Source of the DNA: an uncultured Christensenellaceae bacterium
GTDB lineage: Bacteria; Bacillota; Clostridia; Christensenellales; Borkfalkiaceae
Assembly: GCA_910588685.1 (NCBI GenBank)
Contig: CAJUPX010000009.1
Span: 1-64,000, forward strand
Length of the DNA stretch: 64,000 bases
Direction of reading: 5' to 3'
Positions within the stretch are counted from its first letter, which is position 1, and the number at the start of each line of letters is the position of its first letter. Under the pieces are notes generated by a model. That model saw nothing but the letters and a program-made list of their open reading frames with translations, was not told where the DNA came from and did not search any database. Positions 25,660 through 34,196 of this stretch are shown here, in pieces. Both the position numbers and the translations under genes were made by a program.

Positions 25660-26808
25660 TTATTTTAACAACTCGCCGCAAAGCTCTTTCAGCTGCGCCT
25701 TTGTATCTTCCTTTACAGTCGATTCTACCGTTACGGTTTTATCGATAATCTTTAAATTTTTGAGCGTTTCCATTTGTCCGCGCATTAACTTACCCGATAC
25801 AGGTGCCCAGCTGCCGTTTTCTATAAATGCGACCGTGCGGTTGCGGTAGTTTTTGGCTTTCAGCTCGTTTATAAAGGTTTCCGTCGCAGGGAATAACCCT
25901 CCGTCGAGCGTAACGGATGCAATAACAAGCTTATCATACCGGAATGCATTTGCTACAACTTCCGCCAAATCACTCCTGGCAAGGTCGGCGAGTACGGCTT
26001 TATGCCCTGCAGACGTAATATTTTCCGCAAGTATTTCCGCGGCTTTTTTAGTTCCGCCGTAAACGGACGCATACGCTATTAACACGCCCTCGTCTTCCGA
26101 AGCATAAGAACTCCAAACGTTATATTTATTGATATAAAACTCAAGATTGTCTTTTAAAACCGGACCGTGAAGCGGACAAATAACCTGTATATCAAGAGCG
26201 GCTGCCTTTCTAAGAACGCCCTGCACAGACGCGCCGTATTTACCCACTATATTTATATAGTATCTGCGCGCTTCGTCCAGCCATCCCTCATTATAGCTTA
26301 ACGCGCCGAATTTTCCGAACGCATCCGCCGAAAACAAAACTTTTGCCGTTTTATCATACGTAAACATTACTTCCGGCCAGTGCACCATAGGCGCAAATAT
26401 AAACTTTAAAACGTGTTTTCCCAGCGACAGCTCGTCTCCGTCTTTAACAACAAGTTTATTGCACTGCAATTTTCCGAAATACCGCTCGGCAATTATAAAC
26501 GTTTTATCGTTACCGATCAGTGTTGTCTGCGGATACTTTTCAAAAAATGCACGTAAGCTTGCCGAATGATCGGGCTCCATATGGTTAATTAACAAATAAT
26601 CGGGTTTAACGCTGCCGAGCGCATTCTCCAAATTTTTAAGCCATTCGTCGGTTTTGCGCTTGTCTACAGTGTCAAAAACAACAGTCTTTTCGTCAAAACA
26701 AACGTACGAATTGTAAGAAACACCGTGCGGTATTTTATACTGACTTTCAAAGAGATCGAGTTCGGTATCGTCGCAACCTATATATACAATATTTTCTGCT
26801 ATGTTCAT
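25660..26808 (-). CDS. fprA: A-type flavoprotein (flavodiiron oxygen/NO reductase)
   Basis: The 382-residue protein joins a metallo-beta-lactamase-like diiron domain (residues 1-245), with ligand motif HMEPDH and later histidines in MVHWPEVMF and CPLHGP, to a C-terminal flavodoxin domain starting near LIAYASVYGGTKKAAE. Flavodiiron proteins reduce oxygen or nitric oxide to harmless products in strict anaerobes, using electrons from rubredoxin or similar carriers. It lies 15 bp after scpB and has its own downstream terminator. The call fits an anaerobic host. Confidence 0.94.
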   Translation of the reverse strand: MNIAENIVYIGCDDTELDLFESQYKIPHGVSYNSYVCFDEKTVVFDTVDKRKTDEWLKNLENALGSVKPDYLLINHMEPDHSASLRAFFEKYPQTTLIGNDKTFIIAERYFGKLQCNKLVVKDGDELSLGKHVLKFIFAPMVHWPEVMFTYDKTAKVLFSADAFGKFGALSYNEGWLDEARRYYINIVGKYGASVQGVLRKAAALDIQVICPLHGPVLKDNLEFYINKYNVWSSYASEDEGVLIAYASVYGGTKKAAEILAENITSAGHKAVLADLARSDLAEVVANAFRYDKLVIASVTLDGGLFPATETFINELKAKNYRNRTVAFIENGSWAPVSGKLMRGQMETLKNLKIIDKTVTVESTVKEDTKAQLKELCGELLK

Positions 26809-26823
26809 AAAATCTCCTAATAA

Positions 26824-27549
26824 TCAGTCTATTTTTATTAAATCGTCGTCTTCGTCGATAAAGTCGGGAACTTCAAAACCGTCTACCATTTTAGGCTCCG
26901 CCGGCTCCGTTTGCCGCTGCCCGGGCGCTTCGGCTTGTCCTGCGTCGGCAACAGCGCTCTCTTCTATGTACTCGTCCTTTCTGTATAGATAGTTGCCGTC
27001 CTCGCTGTCCATAAGATACATATTGTTGAGTTCGGCTATCTGCGCCATCAAATCTTCGTAATCGGGCAATTCGGATATGGAATTGAGCTTAAAACGTTTT
27101 AAAAATACGTCCGTAGTTGCATACAGTATGGGTTTACCTATAGCGTCTTTGCGCCCGCACGGCTCAATCATACCGAGCTCCTGCAATTTATTAATTGCAT
27201 AATCGCAGTTAACGTGCCTAATATCCTCCACCTCGGGTTTGGTAATAGGCTGTTTATAGGCAATTATAGCGGCGCACTCTAAAACGGTTTTCGTGAACTC
27301 TTTTTCCTTTACGGGAACAAGAACGGACGCAATCTCGTCTTTATATACCGGATTAGATGCAAATTGCAGCTTACCGTTAAAAACGAGCAGGTTGATGCCG
27401 CTGTCTTCACCGTATTTCAACTGAAGCTCTTTTACGCTTGCATTTACGTCTTTTAAAGCGCAATCGAGTTTTTCAACAATATATTTCACGGGAACAGGAT
27501 CACCCGACGCAAAAACTATAGCCTCAATCGTACTCGTCAAAGTTTTCAT
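26824..27549 (-). CDS. scpB: Segregation and condensation protein B
   Basis: ScpB binds ScpA and SMC in the bacterial condensin that compacts and separates chromosomes. The protein of about 241 residues has the two winged-helix domains of the family, including AAIIAYKQPITKPEVEDIRHV and LQELGMIEPCGRKDAIGKPILYATT. An acidic, Pro/Glu-rich tail from about residue 195 is longer than in many homologues. I prefer the ATG at 27549, which follows AAGGA at 8 nt, over the ATG 9 nt upstream. The start overlaps scpA by 26 bp. Confidence 0.94.
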   Translation of the reverse strand: MKTLTSTIEAIVFASGDPVPVKYIVEKLDCALKDVNASVKELQLKYGEDSGINLLVFNGKLQFASNPVYKDEIASVLVPVKEKEFTKTVLECAAIIAYKQPITKPEVEDIRHVNCDYAINKLQELGMIEPCGRKDAIGKPILYATTDVFLKRFKLNSISELPDYEDLMAQIAELNNMYLMDSEDGNYLYRKDEYIEESAVADAGQAEAPGQRQTEPAEPKMVDGFEVPDFIDEDDDLIKID

Positions 27550-28351
27550 CCGACACATCCTTCATATCCCAACCGGGATTTAATTTAATTAAAATATCGC
27601 CGAAAGATAACGGCTGCTCCACCATTATAAACTGTCTTTTAAGCATTTCCAACAGCGCCTGAAAGGTGGTAATTATCTCGTTGCGTGAAAATGTACTGAA
27701 TAAATCGTTAAAGATTACTTGTTTGTTTTCAATTAACCTGTTTTTAATATAAGCCGCTTTTTCTTCAACTGTATATTGATCTTTCGGAATTTCCTTTATA
27801 TTGTCCTGCTCGCGGCGGATGATTTCATTTTTCATCATCATTCGCGCAAAAGCTTCCAAAAGACCGTCAAGTGTAAAATCTTTATATACTACTCTCTTTG
27901 TAAGAATGGACTTATCCGGTTCCTTATAATAATAGCCTATTGTTTCCAGGTCTTTAAGCTTGGGCGTTTCACCTTTGATAAGCTCAAACTCGCGTTCTTT
28001 TAACAGTTCTATTAACTCCTGTTGTTCCTCTTCAGCTCCGCCGTATTCCTCGCCGTCAATCTCAACCACGGGCACCATACTTTTTGATTTTATATAAATT
28101 ATCTGGGCGGCAAGAGCAAGATATTCGCTCTCCTTATCCACGTCGCGGCGCGGCTGGGTTTTCATAAAATCTATATAAGCCAAAAATTGCTCGGTGACTT
28201 TGGAAACGAAGACATCCTCTATTCTTATCTGCGCTATATTGATAAGATATAGCAACAAATCGAGCGGACCTTCAAAGTCGTCCAAAACGGTGTTGTAATC
28301 AACCACCGATTCAAATTTATCAAAATATTTTTTATCTATATTTTCAATCAT
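27524..28351 (-). CDS. scpA: Segregation and condensation protein A
   Basis: This 275-residue kleisin bridges the SMC heads in the condensin complex. The N-terminal FEGPLDLLLYLINIAQIRIEDVFVSKVTEQFLAYI is a textbook ScpA signature, and the C-terminal winged helix (about 200-265, IITTFQALLEMLKRQ) contacts the SMC head. It overlaps scpB by about 26 bp, so the two subunits are translationally coupled. It lies 8 bp downstream of the site-2 protease gene. Confidence 0.95.
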   Translation of the reverse strand: MIENIDKKYFDKFESVVDYNTVLDDFEGPLDLLLYLINIAQIRIEDVFVSKVTEQFLAYIDFMKTQPRRDVDKESEYLALAAQIIYIKSKSMVPVVEIDGEEYGGAEEEQQELIELLKEREFELIKGETPKLKDLETIGYYYKEPDKSILTKRVVYKDFTLDGLLEAFARMMMKNEIIRREQDNIKEIPKDQYTVEEKAAYIKNRLIENKQVIFNDLFSTFSRNEIITTFQALLEMLKRQFIMVEQPLSFGDILIKLNPGWDMKDVSDENFDEYD

Positions 28352-28359
28352 AAATTAAC

Positions 28360-29082
28360 CTACAACACAGTAAAGTTGAACGGCAATCCGAAAATAACGT
28401 TCCAAAGCGCGGTAATCGGAAATCCGACTATTCGCCTTGCAAACAATTGAACGTAACCGAGTATATCAAAGTATTCAAAAATACCTATGTTTAAATATCT
28501 GACAAGAAAATCGCACACAAAGCTTTCTATTACAAGCGCCATCAAAATATAAAAACCGTAGTTGCGTAAAAACCTGCGTACGGGATTTACCTGTCTTGTA
28601 AAGGATTCAATAACTCTGAAACCGTCGAGAGGATAAAAAGGCAGTAAATTGAATATAAAAATGCTCAGACTGAATACGAAAATGAGGAAAAACGAATACT
28701 CGAAAAAATAAACCGCATACGCGCCGACCTGGTTTGCGGGCTGAACGTAAAGAGCGATAAGCAAATACAGCGGATATGCTATAAAAGCAATTATATAATT
28801 AGCTGTTACGCCCGCTATCGCGGTTAAAAACAAGCCTTTACGGTAATTGCGGAAGTTACTCGGGTAAATAGGTACAGGTTTTGCCCAACCGAAACCTGTT
28901 AAAAGACAGAGAACAAAACCCGTAGGCTCAAAATGCTTTATAGGGTTAAGTGTGAGTCTGCCCTGAAATTTTGCAGTGCCGTCGCCGCATTTATAAGCAA
29001 CGAAAGCGTGCGCGAACTCGTGCGGAACAAGTACCATTAAAACGGCTACCGCCGACGCGAGATAATAAATTAAATCTTCCAT
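28360..29082 (-). CDS. Site-2 protease family (M50) membrane metalloprotease
   Basis: The 240-residue protein has about five membrane segments. The zinc motif HEFAH lies at residues 21-25 in the first helix, and the third ligand element LLPFYPLDGFRV is near residue 155. These features match the YwhC/S2P-related peptidases that are often found beside scpA in Bacillota. The substrate is unknown; regulated cleavage of a membrane protein is the family role. Its start touches the lysA stop codon. Confidence 0.92.
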   Translation of the reverse strand: MEDLIYYLASAVAVLMVLVPHEFAHAFVAYKCGDGTAKFQGRLTLNPIKHFEPTGFVLCLLTGFGWAKPVPIYPSNFRNYRKGLFLTAIAGVTANYIIAFIAYPLYLLIALYVQPANQVGAYAVYFFEYSFFLIFVFSLSIFIFNLLPFYPLDGFRVIESFTRQVNPVRRFLRNYGFYILMALVIESFVCDFLVRYLNIGIFEYFDILGYVQLFARRIVGFPITALWNVIFGLPFNFTVL

Positions 29083-30407
29083 TATTTCAACCTTTCGGGA
29101 ATTAAATCGTTTCTTACGATATCTTCGTAAGTCTGTGGCTTTATTATATATTCCGCTTGACCGTCATTGACGAGAACTGCGGGTGGAACAGCGTTTCTGT
29201 TGTAATTGCTTGCCATAGAATAGTTATACGCCCCCGTAGTAAGAACAGCTAAAATATCGCCGGTTTTTACTTCGGGAAGCGGCATATCCACTCCTATTAA
29301 ATCGCCGCTTTCACAGCATTTACCTGCAATAGAAACCTTTTCGGTACATTTTTCATTTGCTCTGTTTGCCAGAATCGCAGTATATTTCGACTGATAAAGA
29401 GCATAGCGCGGATTATCGAACATTCCTCCGTCAACGGCAACATATTTTTTTATGCCGGGAATATCCTTAATCGCACCCACGGTATAAAGCGTAATTCCAG
29501 CCTCGCCGACTATGGAGCGCCCCGGCTCAATCAAAAGATACGGAAGTTTAAGACCATGCTCTACCGCCTTTGACTTAACCGCTTCTATTAAAGCAATCAG
29601 ATAGTTTTCGTAATCCTTTTCTTTGAGTTTAGGCTCTTCGTCGTTATACCATACTCCGAATCCGCCGCCGAGATTTATTGTGTCTGCTTCAAAATTCAAA
29701 CTGTTTTTTACTGACGCAGTAAAATCCATAACTTTTTCAACCGCCAGTTTAAAAGCCTCTTCTTCAAAAATCTGGGAACCGATATGGCAGTGATAGCCGT
29801 GTAAAGCCAGATTTTTTTTGGATAAAACATATTTGCAGGCTGCCGCCGCAGAGCCGTCCGATACAGAAAAGCCGAATTTACTGTCTGTGCGCGCCGTCTG
29901 AATAAACGCGTGCGTATGCGCTTCCACTCCGGGATTGATACGGATTAAAACTCTTTGTTTTACTCCCTTTTCACCCGCTATTTTATCAACCATATCGGCT
30001 TCCGATAAACTGTCTAAAACCACCGTTCCAACGCCGCTCTCAACTGCGTAAACAAGCTCGGAAAACAGTTTATTATTGCCGTGCATATAAATTTTATCCG
30101 CGGGAAATCCAGCCGAAAGCGCGGTATAAAGCTCCCCGCCCGAAACAACGTCCACACCTATATTTTCGCTCTTTGCGATAGCGTAAACAGCTTTGCAGGA
30201 AAAAGCTTTGCTTGCATAAAGAACCAAACCCCTTCCTTCGTATCTGCTTTGCAGCGTATCGCGGTAAACGCGCATCATTTTTCTTATGTACGCCTCGTCG
30301 AAAACATACAGTGGCGTACCGAATTTACGAGCTAAACTTACTGCGTCCGCTCCCCCTATTTCGAGATGTCCGTCAGCGTTTATTTTAAGGGTACTTCTTT
30401 GGTTCAT
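29082..30407 (-). CDS. lysA: Diaminopimelate decarboxylase
   Basis: The protein of about 441 residues is a fold III PLP enzyme that makes L-lysine from meso-diaminopimelate. VLYASKAFSCKAV carries the PLP lysine, GYHCHIGSQI, NLGGGFGVWY and EPGRSIVGEAG bind cofactor, and CESGDLIG plus NYSMASNYN belong to the substrate site. The ATG at 30407 follows GGAGAAATTTT; a longer reading frame starting at 30491 is excluded because it runs through the promoter. It appears to head the lysA-S2P-scpA-scpB-fprA run. Confidence 0.96.
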   Translation of the reverse strand: MNQRSTLKINADGHLEIGGADAVSLARKFGTPLYVFDEAYIRKMMRVYRDTLQSRYEGRGLVLYASKAFSCKAVYAIAKSENIGVDVVSGGELYTALSAGFPADKIYMHGNNKLFSELVYAVESGVGTVVLDSLSEADMVDKIAGEKGVKQRVLIRINPGVEAHTHAFIQTARTDSKFGFSVSDGSAAAACKYVLSKKNLALHGYHCHIGSQIFEEEAFKLAVEKVMDFTASVKNSLNFEADTINLGGGFGVWYNDEEPKLKEKDYENYLIALIEAVKSKAVEHGLKLPYLLIEPGRSIVGEAGITLYTVGAIKDIPGIKKYVAVDGGMFDNPRYALYQSKYTAILANRANEKCTEKVSIAGKCCESGDLIGVDMPLPEVKTGDILAVLTTGAYNYSMASNYNRNAVPPAVLVNDGQAEYIIKPQTYEDIVRNDLIPERLK

Positions 30408-30432
30408 AAAATTTCTCCGTTTCTTTTTAATT

Positions 30433-30461
30433 ATTTTACCAAAAACAGCTAAATTAGTCAA
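30433..30461 (-). promoter_or_regulatory. Promoter of lysA
   Basis: On the minus strand TTGACT (30456-30461) lies 17 nt from TAAAAT (30433-30438), with the predicted start about 20 nt before the ATG. The rest of the 260-bp gap to the divergent XRE gene is AT-rich, with repeated TTATAAG words upstream of that gene that could be regulator sites. Confidence 0.75.
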
Positions 30462-30668
30462 ACGATTAATAAAAATAATTAATCCTGACAAACACCAAGT
30501 ATTTTAAAAACATATCGTAAATAACCGCATAATACGATATTCTCGCCTTTTAGTCTTATAGTTTTTTAATTATAACATTATAAGCATAGCGAATTTATCT
30601 TATAAGAATAATACTTATTATTAAAATGTCTGATAATTTTGACTAAGAATTACGAGAGGTGAAAATAA

Positions 30669-30950
30669 ATGAATGTAGGCGAAAGAATCAGAAATATAAG
30701 AGCTAAAGCAGGATTTACGCAAAATAAATTAGCGGAATGGGCGGGCGTTTCCCAAACGCATTTACGCAGAGTTGAATTCGGCGAGGCAGACATTACCGTA
30801 GGACATTTAAGAATGATATGCGATGCTTTAGGGTATACGCTTAAAGATTTTTTTAACATTTCCGATGAACAGGATGAAATTTCATCGGCTTTGGCAAATT
30901 TAAGCCCTAAACAAAAGAAGCTTTTAATAGAATTTTTAAAAAGTTTATAA
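30669..30950 (+). CDS. Small XRE-family helix-turn-helix regulator
   Basis: This 93-residue protein has a Cro/CI-type HTH in residues 1-65: RIRNIRAKAGFTQNKLAEWAGVSQTHLRRVEFGEADITVGHL. A short helical tail (LSPKQKKLLIEFLKSL) could mediate dimerisation. The ATG follows GAGAGGTGAAAATAA. It stands alone on the plus strand, divergent from lysA, with its own terminator. Targets are unknown; self-regulation through the AT-rich upstream region is likely. It may be a remnant of a mobile element, but no other such genes are next to it. Confidence 0.88.
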   Translation: MNVGERIRNIRAKAGFTQNKLAEWAGVSQTHLRRVEFGEADITVGHLRMICDALGYTLKDFFNISDEQDEISSALANLSPKQKKLLIEFLKSL

Positions 30951-30989
30951 CATACACCTTACATATTTGTTATATTTTATTGATAAACA

Positions 30990-31034
30990 AATAGCACATT
31001 GTATTATATTAGAAATAAAGTGTGCTATTTTTAT
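30990..31034 (+). terminator. Terminator of the XRE gene
   Basis: AATAGCACA and TGTGCTATT form a 9-bp stem with a long 22-nt AT-rich loop, followed by TTTTATTATAA on the plus strand. The 300-bp gap 30951-31250 otherwise holds only AT-rich sequence and the next hairpin. Confidence 0.65.
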
Positions 31035-31160
31035 TATAATTGAGAAAAATAAATTGATATTTACGTAAAATTTTAACTTTTGCAAGGGCGGTTTTTTCCT
31101 AACCGGCCGTTATTATAATTAATTTTAGTTAATCGCAGTTACATTATAATTTTATTTAAT

Positions 31161-31218
31161 AAAAAAGCAAGGAAATTAAATTAACTAGCTTTCCTTGCTT
31201 TATATCCTTGCTTTATAT
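31161..31218 (-). terminator. Terminator of the second carboxypeptidase gene, with a 13-bp tandem duplication
   Basis: AAAGCAAGGAAA (31164-31175) pairs with TTTCCTTGCTTT (31190-31201), and T residues follow on the minus strand. The 13-bp unit CCTTGCTTTATAT is repeated head to tail at 31193-31205 and 31206-31218, so a second copy of one stem arm precedes the hairpin. Confidence 0.75.
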
Positions 31219-31250
31219 CTATTAACAATAATATGGCTTTTCTATCTTGT

Positions 31251-32402
31251 TTATATTGCCCATTCGGATGCAATATCTTTTAAATTGTCAAAAAAGTTTG
31301 CTTTTTCTATATTCTCCGCTGCCACGATATTTACCGTATCCGCGAGCACTCCGTTTTTATATACCTCTATTTTACCTACAACCGAGTCCATTATTACAGG
31401 CGCTTTTAAGTCGTATGAGGTTACGTTATAAGTAACGTCCGGATTTTCGTCGGCTTTAGTAAATATCGAGCAATTGCGTTCGGGGCGGACGGCTACCCAG
31501 TTATTTTTACCGCCGCGAACGGAAAATTCGTCGTTTAAAGTGACGTCCTTATCAAGCACGATTTTGTTTTTGAAGTTTGCAAAACCGTAATTAAAGAGAT
31601 TTATGGTTGATTTAAAGCGGTTTTCGCTTGAATCTGCGCCTAAAACAACGGAAATAAAGCGCAAATCGTTTTTATTTGCCGTCGCGGCAAGACAGAAACC
31701 TGCTTCATTTGTAAAACCTGTTTTTCCGCCGTCGCATAACGCATATTTTTTTAACAATTTATTCGTATTAGTCATTGAAACGTTTCTGTTATCGGGATGA
31801 GCAAAATCTTCAAGCCAGATTTTACTGTATTTGAAATAATCCTCGTTTTTAATAAGATTTGCAAACATTACTGCCACGTCCTTTGCACAGGAATACTGCG
31901 TTTCGCGGGGCAGCCCGGTGCAGTTTGCAAACTGCGTATCCGCGCAGCCGAGTTCGGAAGCCTTTTTATTCATTTGCGAAACAAACGTGCTTTCGTCGCC
32001 GCAAACGGCTTCGGAAAGCGCAACGCAACTATCGTTTGCCGAACATACTATTATACTTTTAATAAGCTGATTGACGGGATATGAAAGTCCGCTCTGTAAA
32101 AAAATTTGTGATCCGCCCATTCCCGCCGCGTTTTCGCTGACGGTTACCATATCGTCAAGACTGATTTTACCTGCCGACACTGCGTCGAACACAAGAGTTA
32201 AAGTCATAACCTTGCAAACGCTCGCAATGGGCATACGCGCCGTTTCGTTTTCAGCATATACACACTCGCCGGTCGTACTTTCCATAAGATAAGCCGACTT
32301 ACAACCCGAAGTTAAAGCATCGGCAGGCTTTGTATCGCAAGGCGCGGCGCCGCCGGATGCCAATAAACAAGAAGATAAAATAACTGATAATAATTTTTGC
32401 AT
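31251..32402 (-). CDS. Second S11-type D-alanyl-D-alanine carboxypeptidase
   Basis: The 383-residue protein has a short signal segment (residues 1-20) and the S11 motifs SVCK (in MPIASVCKVMT) and KTG (in GGKTGFTNEAG). The middle motif, usually SGN, reads SAN (VCSANDSCVA), which is uncommon though the asparagine is kept. It also has an unusual number of cysteines for an exported protein. The likely role is trimming peptidoglycan stem peptides. Its place beside a SpoIIM-like protein and spoIVB recalls dacF and hints at sporulation. Confidence 0.88.
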   Translation of the reverse strand: MQKLLSVILSSCLLASGGAAPCDTKPADALTSGCKSAYLMESTTGECVYAENETARMPIASVCKVMTLTLVFDAVSAGKISLDDMVTVSENAAGMGGSQIFLQSGLSYPVNQLIKSIIVCSANDSCVALSEAVCGDESTFVSQMNKKASELGCADTQFANCTGLPRETQYSCAKDVAVMFANLIKNEDYFKYSKIWLEDFAHPDNRNVSMTNTNKLLKKYALCDGGKTGFTNEAGFCLAATANKNDLRFISVVLGADSSENRFKSTINLFNYGFANFKNKIVLDKDVTLNDEFSVRGGKNNWVAVRPERNCSIFTKADENPDVTYNVTSYDLKAPVIMDSVVGKIEVYKNGVLADTVNIVAAENIEKANFFDNLKDIASEWAI

Positions 32403-32430
32403 AACCTAAGTATGCGGATTAATCAGGAAT

Positions 32431-32979
32431 TTATACTATTATTATAACCACACGGAAAACAACGTTTACAAGCAACAACATAATTATCACGTCGGCAAGA
32501 GCGAAAATTGCCGGGAACCAGGGCAAATACTTTTTATTTATGTTTTTACAGCTATCGCAGATAAGATAAAGAAGCGCAAACGAAACAAGCGACGAGGGAA
32601 TGAAAACAAATACAGCCACAAGCACTCCCCCTATCGTTCCTATGCTTACCATAATTACAGTGTAAACAGAACAGACAAGCCCTCTTATAAAAATAAATAT
32701 CAATACAAGGTATTTGCAGTTAGTAAAATAGCATATCAGAAAAAACAAGTACGCGTATAATATTGACGAGAATAACCTTATCAGTAAAAGTGAAAAATTG
32801 TTAAAATTAAAAACTTTATAAATATATTCAGAAGTGAAATTTATAAAATAAATATTAAAATCAGCCACTGTACATAGTACTATGCCAGATATAACTGAAC
32901 AAATAATTACTACTATGTAAGCAATTAACAGTCTTTTGTCACACTTAAAACCGATGAATGATAAATTCCCCATATACAA
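32431..32979 (-). CDS. Multi-pass membrane protein, possibly SpoIIM-like
   Basis: The 182-residue protein has about five hydrophobic segments (near residues 18-42, 62-88, 89-112, 116-142 and 150-182) and few charged residues. Topology and length resemble SpoIIM, a membrane component of the engulfment machinery, and dacF lies near spoIIM in Bacillus. Sequence similarity is too weak for a firm call. The gene is AT-rich. It sits 28 bp upstream of the carboxypeptidase gene and downstream of the spoIVB terminator, where spo0A would be expected in many spore formers. Confidence 0.5.
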   Translation of the reverse strand: MYMGNLSFIGFKCDKRLLIAYIVVIICSVISGIVLCTVADFNIYFINFTSEYIYKVFNFNNFSLLLIRLFSSILYAYLFFLICYFTNCKYLVLIFIFIRGLVCSVYTVIMVSIGTIGGVLVAVFVFIPSSLVSFALLYLICDSCKNINKKYLPWFPAIFALADVIIMLLLVNVVFRVVIIIV

Positions 32980-33026
32980 TTATATGAATTTTTCAGCGCA
33001 ATATGAACCGATTATTATTTTAAACA

Positions 33027-33070
33027 ATAAAAAAGGTCAAATCAGATTTAATAGATTTGACCTTTTTATT
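33027..33070. terminator. Terminator downstream of spoIVB
   Basis: AAAAGGTCAAATC (33031-33043) and GATTTGACCTTTT (33054-33066) form a perfect 13-bp stem with A and T tracts at both ends. Confidence 0.9.
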
Positions 33071-34122
33071 TAATATGCTTCCATCATTTTATCTATTGCA
33101 ATACCGTAGCCGCGCGTAGGATCATTTACAAACACGTGGGTAACGGCGCCTATAAGTTTGCCATTCTGCACTATAGGACTGCCGCTCATTCCCTGCACTA
33201 TTCCTCCGGTTTTCTCTATAAGAGCTTTGTCTTCTATTTTAATTACAAAATTTCTGTTGTCTTTATTATCTTTATCCACTTTTACTATAGATATTTTATA
33301 AGACTCCGGCTCGTTGCCGTAAACTGTGGAATAAATATACGCCGTTCCTATTTCCACTTTATCAACGGATGCTTTTTCAATCTTTACAAGCTTAGAACAG
33401 TTATAATTTTCTGCAAGTTCTCCGAACACCCCGCAGGAGCAGTTAAATTTAGCCTGGCCTATAACCGAACCGCTTTCAAACGCGCCTTTGAGCTCGCCGG
33501 GCGCGCCGCGCACTCCTTTTTTTACGTCGTATATAAGACTTCCGAATACCGTACCACCGTTAATTTCAATAATTTTATTATCGGCGTCCGCTATAGGATG
33601 ACCTAACGACGCAAATTTATTATTAGACTTATCAATATAGGTTACAGTGCCTATACCGCTCACGCTGTCTTTTACTAATATACCGAGCCTTTTGCCGTTT
33701 GCGGCTAAATCTTTTACAGGTTCAACTTCAATTGACAGTAAATTCCCGCCGCGTATTATATCTACTATATATTTTTTGTATTCACGGGCTATTATCCGGT
33801 TTATATCCGAGCTTTTATTAACTTCCTCACCGTTTATTTTATCTATAACGTCGCCGCTTTTTATCCCGGCGGCTCTTGCGGGAGAACACATTCCGCCGCT
33901 TGTAAGCACGTCGCACAGCCCAACTACTTCAACTCTGGTTGTACTCAGTGAAAAACCTGCGGGAAAACCGCCTAAATACAACCCGTCCGTTGCAGCATCG
34001 GCATAATTAGGAGTAAAAACAAGCGAGAAGACAATAATTGCTGCAGACAAAATTATAGCTTTTATACCTTTCTTTGCGTTAAACATAACAGTATTTTGCG
34101 CAACGCTACCAGGAATATTCAA
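33070..34122 (-). CDS. spoIVB: SpoIVB serine peptidase
   Basis: The 350-residue protein has a membrane or signal segment (about residues 19-42), a PDZ domain (about 60-150, ARAAGIKSGDVIDKINGEEV) and an S55 peptidase domain. The catalytic histidine is in FASLGHPIAD and the serine in VQGMSGSPIVQNGK. SpoIVB is secreted from the forespore and cleaves SpoIVFA to release sigma-K activation across the forespore membranes. The listed start is a TTG; an ATG at 34086 is equally plausible. It follows recN as in Bacillus, but spo0A does not follow it here. Confidence 0.94.
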   Translation of the reverse strand: MNIPGSVAQNTVMFNAKKGIKAIILSAAIIVFSLVFTPNYADAATDGLYLGGFPAGFSLSTTRVEVVGLCDVLTSGGMCSPARAAGIKSGDVIDKINGEEVNKSSDINRIIAREYKKYIVDIIRGGNLLSIEVEPVKDLAANGKRLGILVKDSVSGIGTVTYIDKSNNKFASLGHPIADADNKIIEINGGTVFGSLIYDVKKGVRGAPGELKGAFESGSVIGQAKFNCSCGVFGELAENYNCSKLVKIEKASVDKVEIGTAYIYSTVYGNEPESYKISIVKVDKDNKDNRNFVIKIEDKALIEKTGGIVQGMSGSPIVQNGKLIGAVTHVFVNDPTRGYGIAIDKMMEAY

Positions 34123-34155
34123 AGATCGGCGGAATTTTCAATTTAATTTACAAAC

Positions 34156-34195
34156 AAAAAAAGCGTTCACTTCAAATTTGCAAACGCTTTTTATT
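34156..34195 (-). terminator. Terminator downstream of recN
   Basis: AAAAAGCGTT (34158-34167) and AACGCTTTTT (34183-34192) form a 10-bp stem, followed by a T tract on the minus strand, between recN and spoIVB. Confidence 0.85.
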
Positions 34196-34196
34196 A

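Noticed and set aside
30407..30491. N-terminal extension of lysA to 30491
   Set aside because: It runs through a consensus promoter and the ribosome site of the ATG at 30407; the extra residues are not part of the family.
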